DNA of 64,000 nt. Source: Theobroma cacao (taxonomy: Eukaryota; Streptophyta; Magnoliopsida; Malvales; Malvaceae). Below the pieces are notes generated by a model, which searched no databases, was not told the origin of the DNA, and was given only the letters and a program-made list of their open reading frames with translations. A program made the translations under genes and the position numbers. The stretch covers positions 34,270,159 to 34,334,158 of the forward strand of contig NC_030852.1 in NCBI RefSeq assembly GCF_000208745.1, read 5' to 3'. Below, one piece after another: positions 37,301 through 49,300 of this stretch. Position 1 is the stretch's first letter. Every line of letters starts with the position of its first letter.

Positions 37301-37908
37301 TGGCAAACGAACAAGTTTAATACAAGCAATAGAAAAAGGGAGGAATATTAATGAAAAATGAAAAAGGACGGAAATCCAAGATTGATGCAAAGATTTGAGT
37401 TTTTGCTAATTACAAAAATACACATGAATTTAAATTACATATATAGAAGATAAAGACTAAAGTTATAATGACTCAAGTCTAATTACTGGATTAACAACTT
37501 TTTGAGTTTAAATTACGTGACTTTCAAAAGCTTAAATTCAAGTTATTAATAGTGATGAATTTGTATTGTTATATAAAACTTAACAATTATATTCATATCT
37601 AATGTAGGATATAGGGTATCACAAAAGTAGACTTAATTATTATTAATTGGGTTAATGACTAAGAAATTCTCCCTTAGCACACATTTTGTACGAGAAAAGG
37701 AAGTTAATCTCCAATCCTTTTTTGACTTTGTTTTTTAATTTTTGGTGCATAATATTTTTGTTTCAAGTTTAAAAAAATCCATGCAAAAAATGAAAAATAC
37801 CATGTATTATATGTACTCATGTAGTGGTACATATATGTTGTAGAGATTATCACATTTCAAGTGATACACCAACTCAATGTTTTGTATTCAAAAATTGAAG
37901 CTTGCATC
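34364..37908. other. Left part of TPS duplication unit B, non-coding
   Basis: 34366-35090 matches unit A (22036-23340). 35100-37240 has no counterpart in unit A. It is very AT-rich, contains a probable transposon (35462-36265), and at 36740-36990 a copy of TPS upstream sequence that recurs at 38310-38520. 37240-37908 matches 23340-23895. Confidence 0.6.
35462..36265. mobile_element. Possible non-autonomous DNA transposon (AGGGCGGCTC / GGCCGGTCCT ends)
   Basis: The left end AGGGCGGCTCAAAAAG...AGGCCTAAAAC and the right end GGGGCCTAAAGCCC...AAAGGCCGGTCCT are GC-rich islands around an AT-rich core, in a style common to plant non-autonomous DNA elements. The ends are roughly inverted. Flanks are AT-rich, so target duplication cannot be judged. 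Absence from unit A supports an insertion. Confidence 0.4.
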
Positions 37909-38215
37909 GTGTGTTTTCCTCTCACAGCTTCAGTCCCTAGCTGCAATTTCATAACAATACATAGCGAAGGCATCTGGAATAGATCAAATATCTAGAGATT
38001 TATTAATGTTTTTCAAGTTAAATTTATGAAGATAATTATATCTAATCATTTAAAAGTGAATATTTTGATGTGTGTATATTTAAATATACATGATTTTTTA
38101 TTATATGTAGTTAAAATATAAAAAAGATTATGAATATTGAAATTTGTGCATGTCACCAAGCTAGCAGAGTTGATTTCCACTAAGGAGAAATGTGACTGGA
38201 GAAGTAAGAAAAGGG
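37909..38215 (+). pseudogene. Terpene synthase exon-1 remnant, copy 2
   Basis: Sister of the remnant at 23896, with the same GTG in place of the start codon and the same GAATAGATC stop region, so both derive from one already dead copy. It also runs through intron 1 into the first bases of exon 2 (38180-38215) and then ends. The upstream region is close to that of the working-size TPS genes. Confidence 0.8.
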
Positions 38216-38732
38216 CATATTTGAGATAATTATTTTGACATATTTTGCTTTATATTAAGGTCTAAAAAATTGAGAAGCCCTGGTTTTTATATTGTAAGTT
38301 AAACTGTATGCAGGGGAAAGTAATAATAAAGATTGAAGGAGAAGAAATTTCTTTAAAATTATAATAAAGTAATAAAGTCATTGGATCTTTGGGAGAAGAC
38401 AAAAGGGTCGCATAGGATTCTTTGTTCCAAACAAAACCATCTCTTTCATTTGAAATAGAAGAACTCATCAAATTGTAGTGAACTGCTAACACCTGGCTCG
38501 TAATTTAGCTAGGTTGATTGTCAAAGAGAACGAATAAGGCACGTATGGTATCTTACCGATACTTTAAAGCAGAACATGGAGTTACGTCGTTGATGTAAAA
38601 CAATGATAACAAAAGGGGGATGGCTACCTCGTACGAGATGTGATGTTGCTGGGTGGCGGAGAGATGCATTCGAGATCGTAACAGATGCAGACGAAATTCA
38701 TATCTTTTAATATCGAAATGAAAGCTACCACT

Positions 38733-38790
38733 GCCATGGCTCTGCAGCGTTGTAGCAGGAGTTTTGCGTGCAGAATGCGGTGGAGGAGGT
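38733..38790 (-). pseudogene. Second scrap resembling a TMEM8-like exon
   Basis: On the minus strand, CTGCTACAACGCTGCAGAGCC matches the 24.5-kb scrap and, more distantly, the exon boundary at 17390. Here the match ends sooner (AGCCATGGCAG). The surrounding frame on the minus strand (LLQRCRAMAVVAFISI) parallels LLQRCRATNIIVAVIAYISI in copy 1. Confidence 0.5.
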
Positions 38791-38950
38791 TGGTAGAATT
38801 CAATTTGATGAATCCTCCCACTCTTGCTTTCAAAAGTTAAAAGTTGATGCGACAGTTTTTGAGGAGGATTGGTTGTCAGGACATGCCGTAATGGAGGAGA
38901 GAGACGCGCTCGATTCTTTCTGCGCTTATAATTTCATTTTTCTAAGTTAA
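38773..38950 (+). repeat. Duplicated segment of unknown origin, copy 2
   Basis: Counterpart of 25428-25615. Open for about 60 codons with a hydrophilic, acidic composition and no recognised family. It could be a fragment of a gene whose parent lies elsewhere. Confidence 0.45.
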
Positions 38951-39247
38951 AGACAAAAACACTAAAATCACTTTTAAGAATAAGAGATGTGGATCCAATA
39001 AAACAATCTTAAAAAAAATCTGAATATAATAATCTTATTAATTTCTTTTGAAAAGTATAATTTTATTCTACCATTACCATTACGCCATATCAAATCTTTT
39101 ACTTATTTGGTAGAAGATTTTATTTGACAGCAAGGGTTAATTTGGCATGGGTCAAAAACTGTACATTCACAAAATTGTTATAATTCTACTCCTGCACCTA
39201 AAAACAAATAAAGAAGACATCCCAGAAGTATTGTCTACCGTACAAGG

Positions 39248-39313
39248 GTGGAGCACAAACCTAACACTAAACAGAGCGTGGAGCACAAACCTAACACTAA
39301 ACAGAGCGTGGAG
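39248..39313. repeat. 30-bp tandem repeat, 2.2 copies
   Basis: Two perfect units, 39248-39277 and 39278-39307, plus six bases of a third. Each unit contains GTGGAGCACAAACCTAACAC. It lies about 400 bp upstream of the TPS2 start codon, and unit A shows no counterpart. Confidence 0.95.
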
Positions 39314-39694
39314 AGCATCAAGGTCCATCAGAAACATGTGACCAAAAAACTCCAGATATTGACTCACTCGGCTCATAACCTAGCTAGATGGGTTGTGGGG
39401 TTCATTGTCGAAGAGTGAGAGTAGGGTCTCTTCCCCACGTTTTATGTAGTTCACGTGATTCATGATTTGAATGAAATTTCTTTATTTTTTAGGAAGAACA
39501 TTTATTTTGAGGTTTTTTTTTTATTTATTTTGGTGCATAATATTTTTTTTTTCAACTTGAAAAGATGCATGAAAAATGAGAAATACCTTGTATTATATAT
39601 ACCCATGTAGTTGTGTATATATATTGTAGAGGTTATCACATCTCCAGTGATTCACCAACACAGTATTTTGTATTGGAAAATTGAAGCTTCCATC

Positions 39695-42042
39695 ATGTCA
39701 TTTCCTCTCCTTGCTCCGGCTCCCAGCTGCAATTTCATCACGACACATTGCCACAGCATCTCGAATAAATCAAACGTCAAGAGATCCATTGTTGTCCAAG
39801 CGAGAAAATTTGTTGCCACGGCTCAAGGTTTTGATCAAAAAATAGATAGAAGATCTGCCGATTATCATCTTTCGATTTGGAAAGATAATTATATTCAATC
39901 GCTTAAGAGTGAATATTTGGTATGTATATATATATATATGTGTGTGTGTTATGTATATACATGATTGTTTTATTGTAATACATATTTAAAATGTTAATAA
40001 GATTATGAAAATTGAAATTTGTGCCTGTCACCAAGCTAACAGAGTTGCTTTCCATGTAGGGGAAATCATGTTATGAACGAGCAAATAAACTAGTAGGAGA
40101 AGTGAGAATGATGCTTGACAAAGAGATCAATCCTTTGGAGCAACTTGAGCTAATCGATACCTTGCAAAGACTTGGATTATCTTATCACTTTGAAAATGAA
40201 ATCAAGACAATTTTGGATAGTGTAAGTGCTGATCACATCGATGTTGCATGGAAGAAAGATAACTTATATGCTACAGCAATTGAATTTAGGCTCCTAAGGC
40301 AGCACGGCTATAAAGTAACTCAAGGTAAAAAAAGACTTGGCAATTCAATTTGTATAGAATAAAAATTCTTTTAAAATTAAAATGTTGTGTTGCATGCAGA
40401 GGTTTTCTCTACTTTCACGGACGAGAAGGGGAACTTTAAGGCAAGTCTTTGTGAGGATTGCAAAGGGCTGCTTAACTTGTATGAAGCTTCATACCATTTG
40501 GTAGAGGGTGAAAGCATGTTGGAGAAGGCAAGAGATTTCGCAGCTAAACGTCTCAAGGAATATCTGAAGCAGAACAAAGATCCATACCTTTCCTTACTTG
40601 TGGAGCATGCTTTGGAACTTCCGCTGCATTGGAGGATGCCCAGGTTCGAAGCCAGGTTTTTCATAGATGTGTATGAGGGACGAGAGGACAGAAATCCCAT
40701 TCTTTTGGAGCTTGCTAAGTTGGATTTCAATATGGTGCAAGCTGCGCACCAGGATGATCTAAAATATGCTTCGAAGTAAGTGCATGAATGTTTAAATTCC
40801 CTTAATTTTGCCGATCATGATTTTTTCCTTCCTAATTACGTGGGCAGGTGGTGGAGGGATTTAGGAATAGGCAAAAAGTTAACCTTTGCCAGAGACAGGT
40901 CGATGGAGAACTTTTTATGGACTGTGGGCGAGGCATCTGATCCTCAGTTTGGGTATTTTAGAAGAACTGAGACAAAGATTAATACATTCATAGCAACTAT
41001 AGATGATGTTTATGATGTGCATGGTACCTTGGATGAGTTAGAGCTCTTCACTGAAGCTGTTGACAGGTTGGCACTGGTCTTTGATTGATTATTACTGGTA
41101 CTAATATGGCAAAACGTTGGTTTAATGTCTACGTAATTTCAGATGGGATACCAATGCAATGCAGCTGCTTCCAGAATATATGCAGATATGTTTCCTTGCT
41201 CTTTACAATTTCGTAAACGAAATGGCTTTTGACGTTCTTAAGGATAAAGGATTTGACACCATTCCTTTCCTGACGAAAGCGGTACAATGCACCTCTTATC
41301 ATCTAAGTTTTGTTCCATTATTTGTTTTTCATTTCTTTTACTTCACAGATTTCAATTAATTATGTCATGTTTTCATCATAAATGTTGCTCATCAGTGGGC
41401 AGACATGTGTAAATCATTTTTACTGGAGGCAAAGTGGTATTACAGTGGATATACACCTACCCTGCGGGAGTACATTGATAATGCGTGGATTTCAGTTACA
41501 GCTCCTGTAATCCTATCACATGCTTATGTGTTAACAAATTTAGAGACAAATGAGTGCTTCGAATCCTTCGAAGAATACTCCAACATAATCTACTGTTCGT
41601 CTATAATTTTTCGACTTGTTAATGATCTTGCAACATCATCGGTACATAATTTATTCATTTTTTTTATTTCGTAATCAAGATATATGATTATCATTTATAG
41701 ATATTAATTTTATTATTTTGTTTATCGTGAATTTGTTTGCATTAAGATGAATTAAAACGAGGTGATGTTCCTAAATCAATTCAATGTTATATGCACGAAA
41801 CTGGAGTTTCGGAAGAAGAAGCTCGACGACACATATGGAATTTGATTGATGCAACATGGAGAAGGATGAACGAAGAGCAAATTGTTGGCTCTCGTTTTCC
41901 TCGACCATTTATTCAGATTGCTGTGAACCTCGCAAGGACTGCTCAATTCATGTACCAGCACCATGATGGCTATGGGGTTGAAGATGGTGAGACCAAGGAA
42001 CGTGTCCTATCACTATTCGTGAATCCAATTCCATTGAGGTGA
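39695..42042 (+). CDS. TPS-b terpene synthase 2, last splice acceptor mutated (588 aa if spliced)
   Basis: Paralogue of TPS1, closely similar throughout. Exons: 39695-39919, 40060-40324, 40400-40775, 40848-41066, 41143-41281, 41396-41641 and 41746-42042, 1767 nt if joined in the ancestral way. An N-terminal plastid transit peptide of about 50 residues precedes [11 protein letters not shown] (RRX8W). DDVYD lies at 41002-41016 and NDLATSS, with DE in the next exon, forms the NSE/DTE motif. The C-terminus is complete, ending [12 protein letters not shown]. Problem: the last acceptor reads CATTAA/GAT here against CATTAG/GAT in TPS1. The nearest AG is one base later and gives Met-Asn-stop, which would leave about 492 residues without the metal-binding Glu. 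Upstream AGs in the same frame meet stops. If read correctly this copy is disabled; a sequencing error is the alternative. It is likely plastidial if active. Confidence 0.85.
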
Positions 42043-43318
42043 AGTCATCAAAATATAGAACTTAGAAGGTGATATTAGTATTTTTTTTACTAAATTTTTT
42101 TTTTATTAATTTTACCAATGTAACTATAAACTTTAAATGAGTCATTATATTTTGATTTGTACTCGAATGAATCTTTAATTTCAATTAAAGATTAACCATC
42201 CTCGAACCTAATATCAATTAATATTTTCTCTTCATGTGGCTTGAAGATATGGCATCATGACAGGCGATGTGGTATTTTTTTTTTAATAAAAATTTAAGAG
42301 CTTCGTTTAGATACAATAGATATTGACAGACTTAATTAAAAAAAAATATAGTTCACAGATATCTTTTAACTATTTAAGCCAAAAATAAAATTAATATATC
42401 AATTCTTTAGTAACCATTATTCCCAAATCTCCGGTAAAAATGGAAAAATATATATTAATGGCTTGCAGTTCAATTCTTCATATAAGTTCAAAATTTAAAA
42501 AAAAAGAGAAAAAAAAAAAACCCACCTTAATGTATACGTTCCGAAACAAAAACACCAAAAGAAAAGTATCTTCTTACAGTTCCACGAACCCTTTTTCTTT
42601 GTGCCATTTTAGACGAATGATCAAAGGTTAAACATATATTTTGTTTATTATTCTTACCACCCACATGACTGAATGTAATGAATGGATGAGTGAGAATCTA
42701 GTTCTTAAAATAGCAATAATTAATAATAAAGTAATCATGACATGCCACCAAATTATTACAATAAATAAGTGCTCATTTGCATTTATTAATATTATTTGAT
42801 TACTCCACTCGTCTATCTTGTTTGATGATGATGATGATGATAATAACAATAATAAACAATTAACCATGTAAAAACAAAGATCAAAATGGCGACAAAGAAT
42901 AATTTTCAATATCGTCTTATCAATTTTACAGTTAATAATACGTTCAAGTCTTTTTTCAAAAAATGAAAATGAAGATTGAACAATTAATTGTACAAATAGT
43001 TTGAACCGTCAAATAGTCAAATCATGTAATTATCACACTAAGAGAAAAAAAAAAAAAAGAAGGAAAACACTTGCAATAAATAGACGGGCCACATAAAAGA
43101 AAAGAAGAAAAAACTAAAGTGTGAAGAATACAAGCAGCAGACATAGATATGCATGGATAGTTTTCTTTTGGTCTCCCTGTCCTTTTTGTAACTAAGAGAG
43201 AAAGGGCAAAAGAGGGAGATTAACAAGAATATTATGTATATCCATAAGCTTGGGTTGCTGAGATGAATTTTACATACACCGACAAAATTTATATTTCAAA
43301 ATAACAGAGACAAAAGAA
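42043..43318. other. Spacer between TPS2 and beta-adaptin, partly duplicated elsewhere
   Basis: No gene. 42411-42635 matches 20881-21015 and 42640-43318 matches 21510-21837. The TMEM8-like exon 1 lies in the gap between the two matching parts on the left. A (TGA)n run sits near 42823-42841. 43100-43318 includes the adaptin 3' UTR. Confidence 0.6.
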
Positions 43319-46300
43319 TCAAGCCTTCAGGAGAGTCTCAATGGCTTCAAAAAATAGTGGTGCCATCTCAGGATTTGGAGTCTTGATTGCGCACTTGACA
43401 CCAGGGTTTCCAATTACTGTTGTAAGTTCAATCAAGAAAGGTATACCTCGAGGGATCTTGGCAGAGAAGTAGAATACATCCTGGTTGGCATGTTTACGCT
43501 TCGCTATAAAGAACATGTTTGTTGCAGCTAGTCGGTCAAGGGTCGCTTCAGCACTGCTCACCATAATGCCTGGAAATTCCTTTAGGACCTCGTTTGAATC
43601 GGGTAGTGACCTCCATGTCTGCAACGGGAAGAAAACATTAAATTTTAATTGCTACAATCAATGTCATCGAAAAACTGGAAAAAAGAACCTCTTTCAAGTG
43701 CCACAAATATGACAGATGGTCAGCCATGCTCCAAAAGGTGCCGGTGAAAGATGTTTCAGCAGTGATAATCTTTCATGCTGTAGGGCTTTGACAACTTTGT
43801 ACCACAAGAAACCAAAAGAATGTGGAACAAACTTCTTACCTCTAGAAAACTAGTTCGCTCCATTCTCCCATCATCAGTAAAGAACACATGCAACAAGATT
43901 TTATCATTGAAGTACCAGACCGGCTGCTGATTGTTTTTCACAGCAACCTGTAGAAGAGAGCTAGGAGGACCAGCAGACATATTCTGGAATAATACCATAG
44001 GCAGCAATGTCCTTGTTGATGCTCCCGGTGCCAATGGGGGAACCTAATAGACAGTATCTATTAAACCCCAATAATGTAATAACAAACTAACTAAAGACCA
44101 CACAAGTCATAATTACCTGAAGAGATCCAGCAGCTGCCAGACCAAATGAATTCTTGTTAAACTGAATCATGAATCCATCAAGTGTGATCTGTGAGTTATT
44201 CTCAAACTGTAAACTGTAAAATATTTGACCATCTTGTCGAGCTAACTGTGCACTGATTTGCAAACCCTGTCCAGTTGATGCTGGTAGTAAAATAGGTAAA
44301 GGCGGGCTGCACCAAGGTCAAAAAATACAATAAGTGCAACATATAGGCATGTATGCATATATAAGCTACATGCATAACTCTAATAACATAAGAATTCTGC
44401 AAAAAAAACTAAAAACTTAGTTTAGTGTTAAAAACTTAAATATTTCAAACAAATTTTATCACATTCGTAGCAAAATATTCTGATAGCTAAAATGAGACTT
44501 TCAACTAAAAAACCTAACAAGACAATTCATGTATTCCTGCACACTTACCCAGAAGATGTGGCATGCTGATCAGCAGGGACAATTGCATTATTATCAAGGC
44601 CAATCAGATCACCTAACAAATCGGGCACCGGAGCCACAGGTGCAGGAGCATCTGGGGCTGGAGCTGGCTGCCTAGCTGCACCATATGGGACACTACTTGA
44701 ACTAGTTGGCGGTGATGCACCACCATCAGCAGCATTAGCAGGTGATTCAGCATACCCTGTTTCATTTCCATCAGGGTATTCATCATCTTCAGTTCTCTGA
44801 GTTGCAGGTTTCACACGGGTTACAAAAGTGTCTGGAGGTTTGTGGTACACAGAAGACAGCGTAGCAATATTGGCAAGAAGCTCATCAAGAAGAGATGGAT
44901 CCAGTTGGTTTGAATCATCACTGATCACGGGTTTCTCAGCTAATACGACATCCTTAGCTGCCTGAGAAGAAAAATAGAAAGGCTCAACAACGGAATAACT
45001 TACTGTATATGGTCATAGATGTACCTCTAAATGAGACATTTATGTCAGCAATGACACCTGTGTTCAAAAATGGCTATCCATTGCAATCCCCTTTACCCTG
45101 AAGATTGGGACTGGCAGGATTCACAGAGAAGACCACCAGAGAGGAATATAAAAATTCTTAAATCTTTTTCACATAGCTAATCATGTAGACATGACGAAAG
45201 GTATTCTAATCCAAGCTTAATCATAGAGTATGGCTTACTTAAAAGTAGTCCTCCGAAAGGCAGATGAAGGTGCTTAAAGCAAAATACTTATCTAGCCCTT
45301 CCCCATACAGGTAAGAAAAGGAAATTAGATCTAAAGGGTGTCTTCATAGTGAAAATTGATTCCTTAGATTTTGGAGATTAAATTCATAGAATAATGAACA
45401 GCAATTAATTAGAGTGATATCATACCTCAGGATCAGTTGATAGAAGGCGCCAATAAATGTATGCACGGTCCCGTAAATCAGGATTGTCAGTCTCCACCGT
45501 AGCATTATTCAGTACAACCTATAAACAAAACCCACATAATAAGAATTAGCTGGGGGTGAGTGTCTCGAGATAATACACATGTAGCTGAGTATAAGCAGTG
45601 AAAGATGTTACTAAAAGTATGGCAACCACAAGAATGATAATAATTGTGCAATTTTCATTCAGACAACTAGGAAATTGCATTGGCAGAAGGGATACACAAG
45701 CTGTAAAAGAACTATAATTTTTCCCCTGAAAAATCAATCTCTATTAGCTACAACATGGATTGATGTATGGCCAAAAACACCTATACACTTTAATACAAAT
45801 ATTTCTTTCGACATTCAAATGTTTCATAAATTACATCAAAAATCAGCAGTTAACACCACTTGTATAACCAGATAAGGCAAAGGAAGGCATAAACTCAGTA
45901 TTATTTGCCATCTAATTACATTCTCCTTTTTCAGAAAAAGGTACTTAGTCTTCAGTGGGAAAAGTTTGATACTATGTTTGTTTGTTTCCTATGAAAATGA
46001 TAGAGATTGCATCCCTCTAGGCCTGTTTTCTTAATAGGTAATTGCATAGAGAAAAATCAGACAAAAAGTTTATGGTTTAAACAATAACATGTAATCAACC
46101 AATCGTGATTTCCTTGCAACTGCAAACTTGATAAAGCCAGAACAGACAACTAAATGAAAGTATGCATGAATAATGCTAATGCAAGACCTGAATCATCTGC
46201 TGTGGGCCTTCAGTTGGCTTCTTGAGAAAAAGTTTGACTGTTGCAGTTAGCAGTTGCAGTTGAACCTGGGGAGGCTCTTCAGGGAAACTCTCCAAGAAGC

Positions 46301-49300
46301 TTTCAAGGAGCTCATCAGCATTGTCAATTCTTTCCGCATATTCTCCAATTATCCATATCATTGATGCCTTAGCAGAGAGGAGGCAAGAAGACGCCAAATA
46401 TGAGCAAAGAAAAAATAATTTAACAGTAGTAACAGAAAACATTGGAACTTGTCACACAAAGATACCTTAGCTTCTGGCTCATCTAGAGTGTCCAAGCTCT
46501 CACACAGGGTGGCAATGATGGATTCATACCTGTGAAGGTTAGAAGGAAATCATCAGCAGGGCTTTCAAGGAGCAAACAAGTGGTTACTATTACTATTAAG
46601 AAATGTAATGACATGATTTTTATATTTGAATTATATTGCAACACACAAGTAGAAAAATGGACATACGTGTTAGGGTATCTTCTAAAGATATCTTTGATAA
46701 CTATTATAGCCTCTTGAACAACATAGTTTACTTTAATCTTGATCAACTCAAGCAGAACACTGATGCACCGTTCAGCTGCTCTCTCTAACTTGATAGCACA
46801 GCGACCGATGGCACGAACAGCCTTTCTGACAAAATCTACATCTACTTCTGTGGCATATTCTTTAAACTCCAATAAAACCTACAAAGGTATCCACATTATG
46901 ACTTTATCTCAACATTAATACATCTTAAATGCAGGAGAAAATGACTATCAATATAAGTCCATTGCACTAAAATTTAGGTACCTGGTCTATATTTCGGTCA
47001 GAGGCAAGCTTTATCATGATTTCTAACTTTTCCATCTTCACATAAATTGGATCATTGTACTTGCAGAAGAACACCTAGCAAGAACAGGTGTTTGATAAGC
47101 ACATACTCATGCCTACAACACTGACACTGAAGCATCTAAATCAAGCTGTCATGCAAAAGAGTGAATACATGTGTGTGGGCAAGCATGCACATGTTTTATT
47201 CCATATCAATCTACCTTGATTTCATGGGCAAGAATCGTAGGCCGCCTTTGTACTATAAGGTTTATATTCCGCAATGCAACGTATTGTATCTCAGGTTCTG
47301 CAGAGAGTAAAGTCACAAGAGGAGGAGCCATCTTTTTGCAAAGATTTCGAACAACATCAGTGCTAGTGATAAGTTCCATTTGTTGAAGGATCATCTGGAA
47401 GGCAATAAGAAACAGGAGAAGGCACAAAATTATGAAATGTTCTTAAGTAGATTGGTAAAAGACAACAATGATGCTGAAGCAAATGAACAAATGGGAAACA
47501 AAAGTCACCTTAACAGCTGAAAGTACAACAGCACAATTTGCATGTTGAAGTCGTGGCGTAACTCTCTCCACTATATTTTCTGCTTCACGAGCATCAGCTG
47601 CCTTATATCTAGAGAGAGCATCAAGTATAAAAACTTGACCCCACCTAACATGCACCATTACCAAAATGAGATGAGCAATGCACAAGGTTCTCCAACCAAA
47701 ACTCAATAAAAACAGCCACTAGATTAGTGACTTGCTCAAGCTCTCTTGTTGGAAAATTATATATAAGCAACAAATCCATCTCAAAAACCACTCTAAGTAC
47801 ATACAAATTTCTTAGAAGAAATCATAATGTCTAAGAATATATAATGCCAAAAGTTCTATTGATATCTGCTTTGTCAATCAATTAAAGAGACAGCTCAACC
47901 ACATTGCGATGCCCTGATTGTAGGTAATCATTTTAAATTATCAAATTAATGAAAGTGAGGGGCAAGGCAATACTTTTCAAACCTCTTAACTTACTCTGTG
48001 CATTCATTAAGAGCAGTGAGGAGCTTTGATAGTGTGTGACTGGTGATTTCAAAGATTGGTCTAGTACTATTCTCTTGGATCTCAGCAAGAGCTGCCACAG
48101 CATTAGCTACAACCATTGGATTGTTGTCAGATATCAAATCCTTGAGAGATTCCAGAAAACCCCTATCCTCAACTAACTCAGCATTTATGTCATAAAGTTT
48201 AGCAACACATATGGCAGCTGTCTTGCGGACATACGGATCATCATCCTGTTAACATATTATACATCACAAGAGAAATACATAAATAACTGAAGTGACTTGC
48301 ATAAAGCAAGTTTATGATGTTGGAAACTAAAACTTAGAACAAAATACTATAACAGGAACAAACCTTGAGGCACCTCTGAAGGGGATCACAAAGATATTCT
48401 GTGATCTTATCAACACGAATGCACCCCATAGTTCGAACAGCCAAAGCACGAATGAGAGGATTTGGATCCTGAGAATCCTGCACAAATACTCATAAAACAA
48501 AAGCTCATTAGAAGTTCATAAAGCATCGTTAGAAAACCCTTAACACAAACATGACTCCAGACAGAACATAACATGTCATCCTAACTCCCTTTTATGGCTT
48601 TATATCCTTTGAGGAAGACAAGATGACAGTATCTTAGAAGTGCCAACTTTTGAACCTCTTCTTTTCAATAATAAAGAAATCGTTAGCCACAAATATATGT
48701 GCAACAAATTTGTAAAAGCCCAATGCGTTCATGTCCGAAGAGACATCTTGTATAAGAAGAGAATGCTAAAAGCACAAGTACATGTACTTGCATCAGAAGA
48801 GAAATGCTGTGATAGGCACATTACTAGCACTGTTATTTTAACACTAGAATGATATCAAACTTTCTTTTCCCAGTAAAATAAATCCATTTCACACAAATAG
48901 TTCACAATCACTTTCTAACTTTGAGGAATCCTTCACTACATTCCTAAAAGGTTTGAGGTTGAGAATATGCAGCCTTAGCATAAAAATAAGCCACTATCTT
49001 AGTCAACATATATTTTCTGATTTTACATTTTCATTTCATGGCAATAGCAACATCCATGCAAAATGGGGGAAAAAAACCACTCTTTCTTTTAAGCCATGAT
49101 AAATTGTAAAGATAGAGGGCTTAATAAATTGCATACCTTTACAAATGTGTTTACTGCAAGAATAGCAAGGTCAGGCTGGCTTTTCGCATAATTTATAAGA
49201 TACAAATAAACAAGCTTTTTCAGCTCCAAATTCTCTGTTTGCATGCAATTCACTACGTCTGTGAACAGCGATGACACATCCTTCCCAACTGTCATTGCAG

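Noticed and set aside
41701..41746. Alternative upstream acceptor (TTATAG at 41700) rescuing TPS2 exon 7
   Set aside because: It is in the right phase but the added stretch contains TGA and TAA before exon 7.
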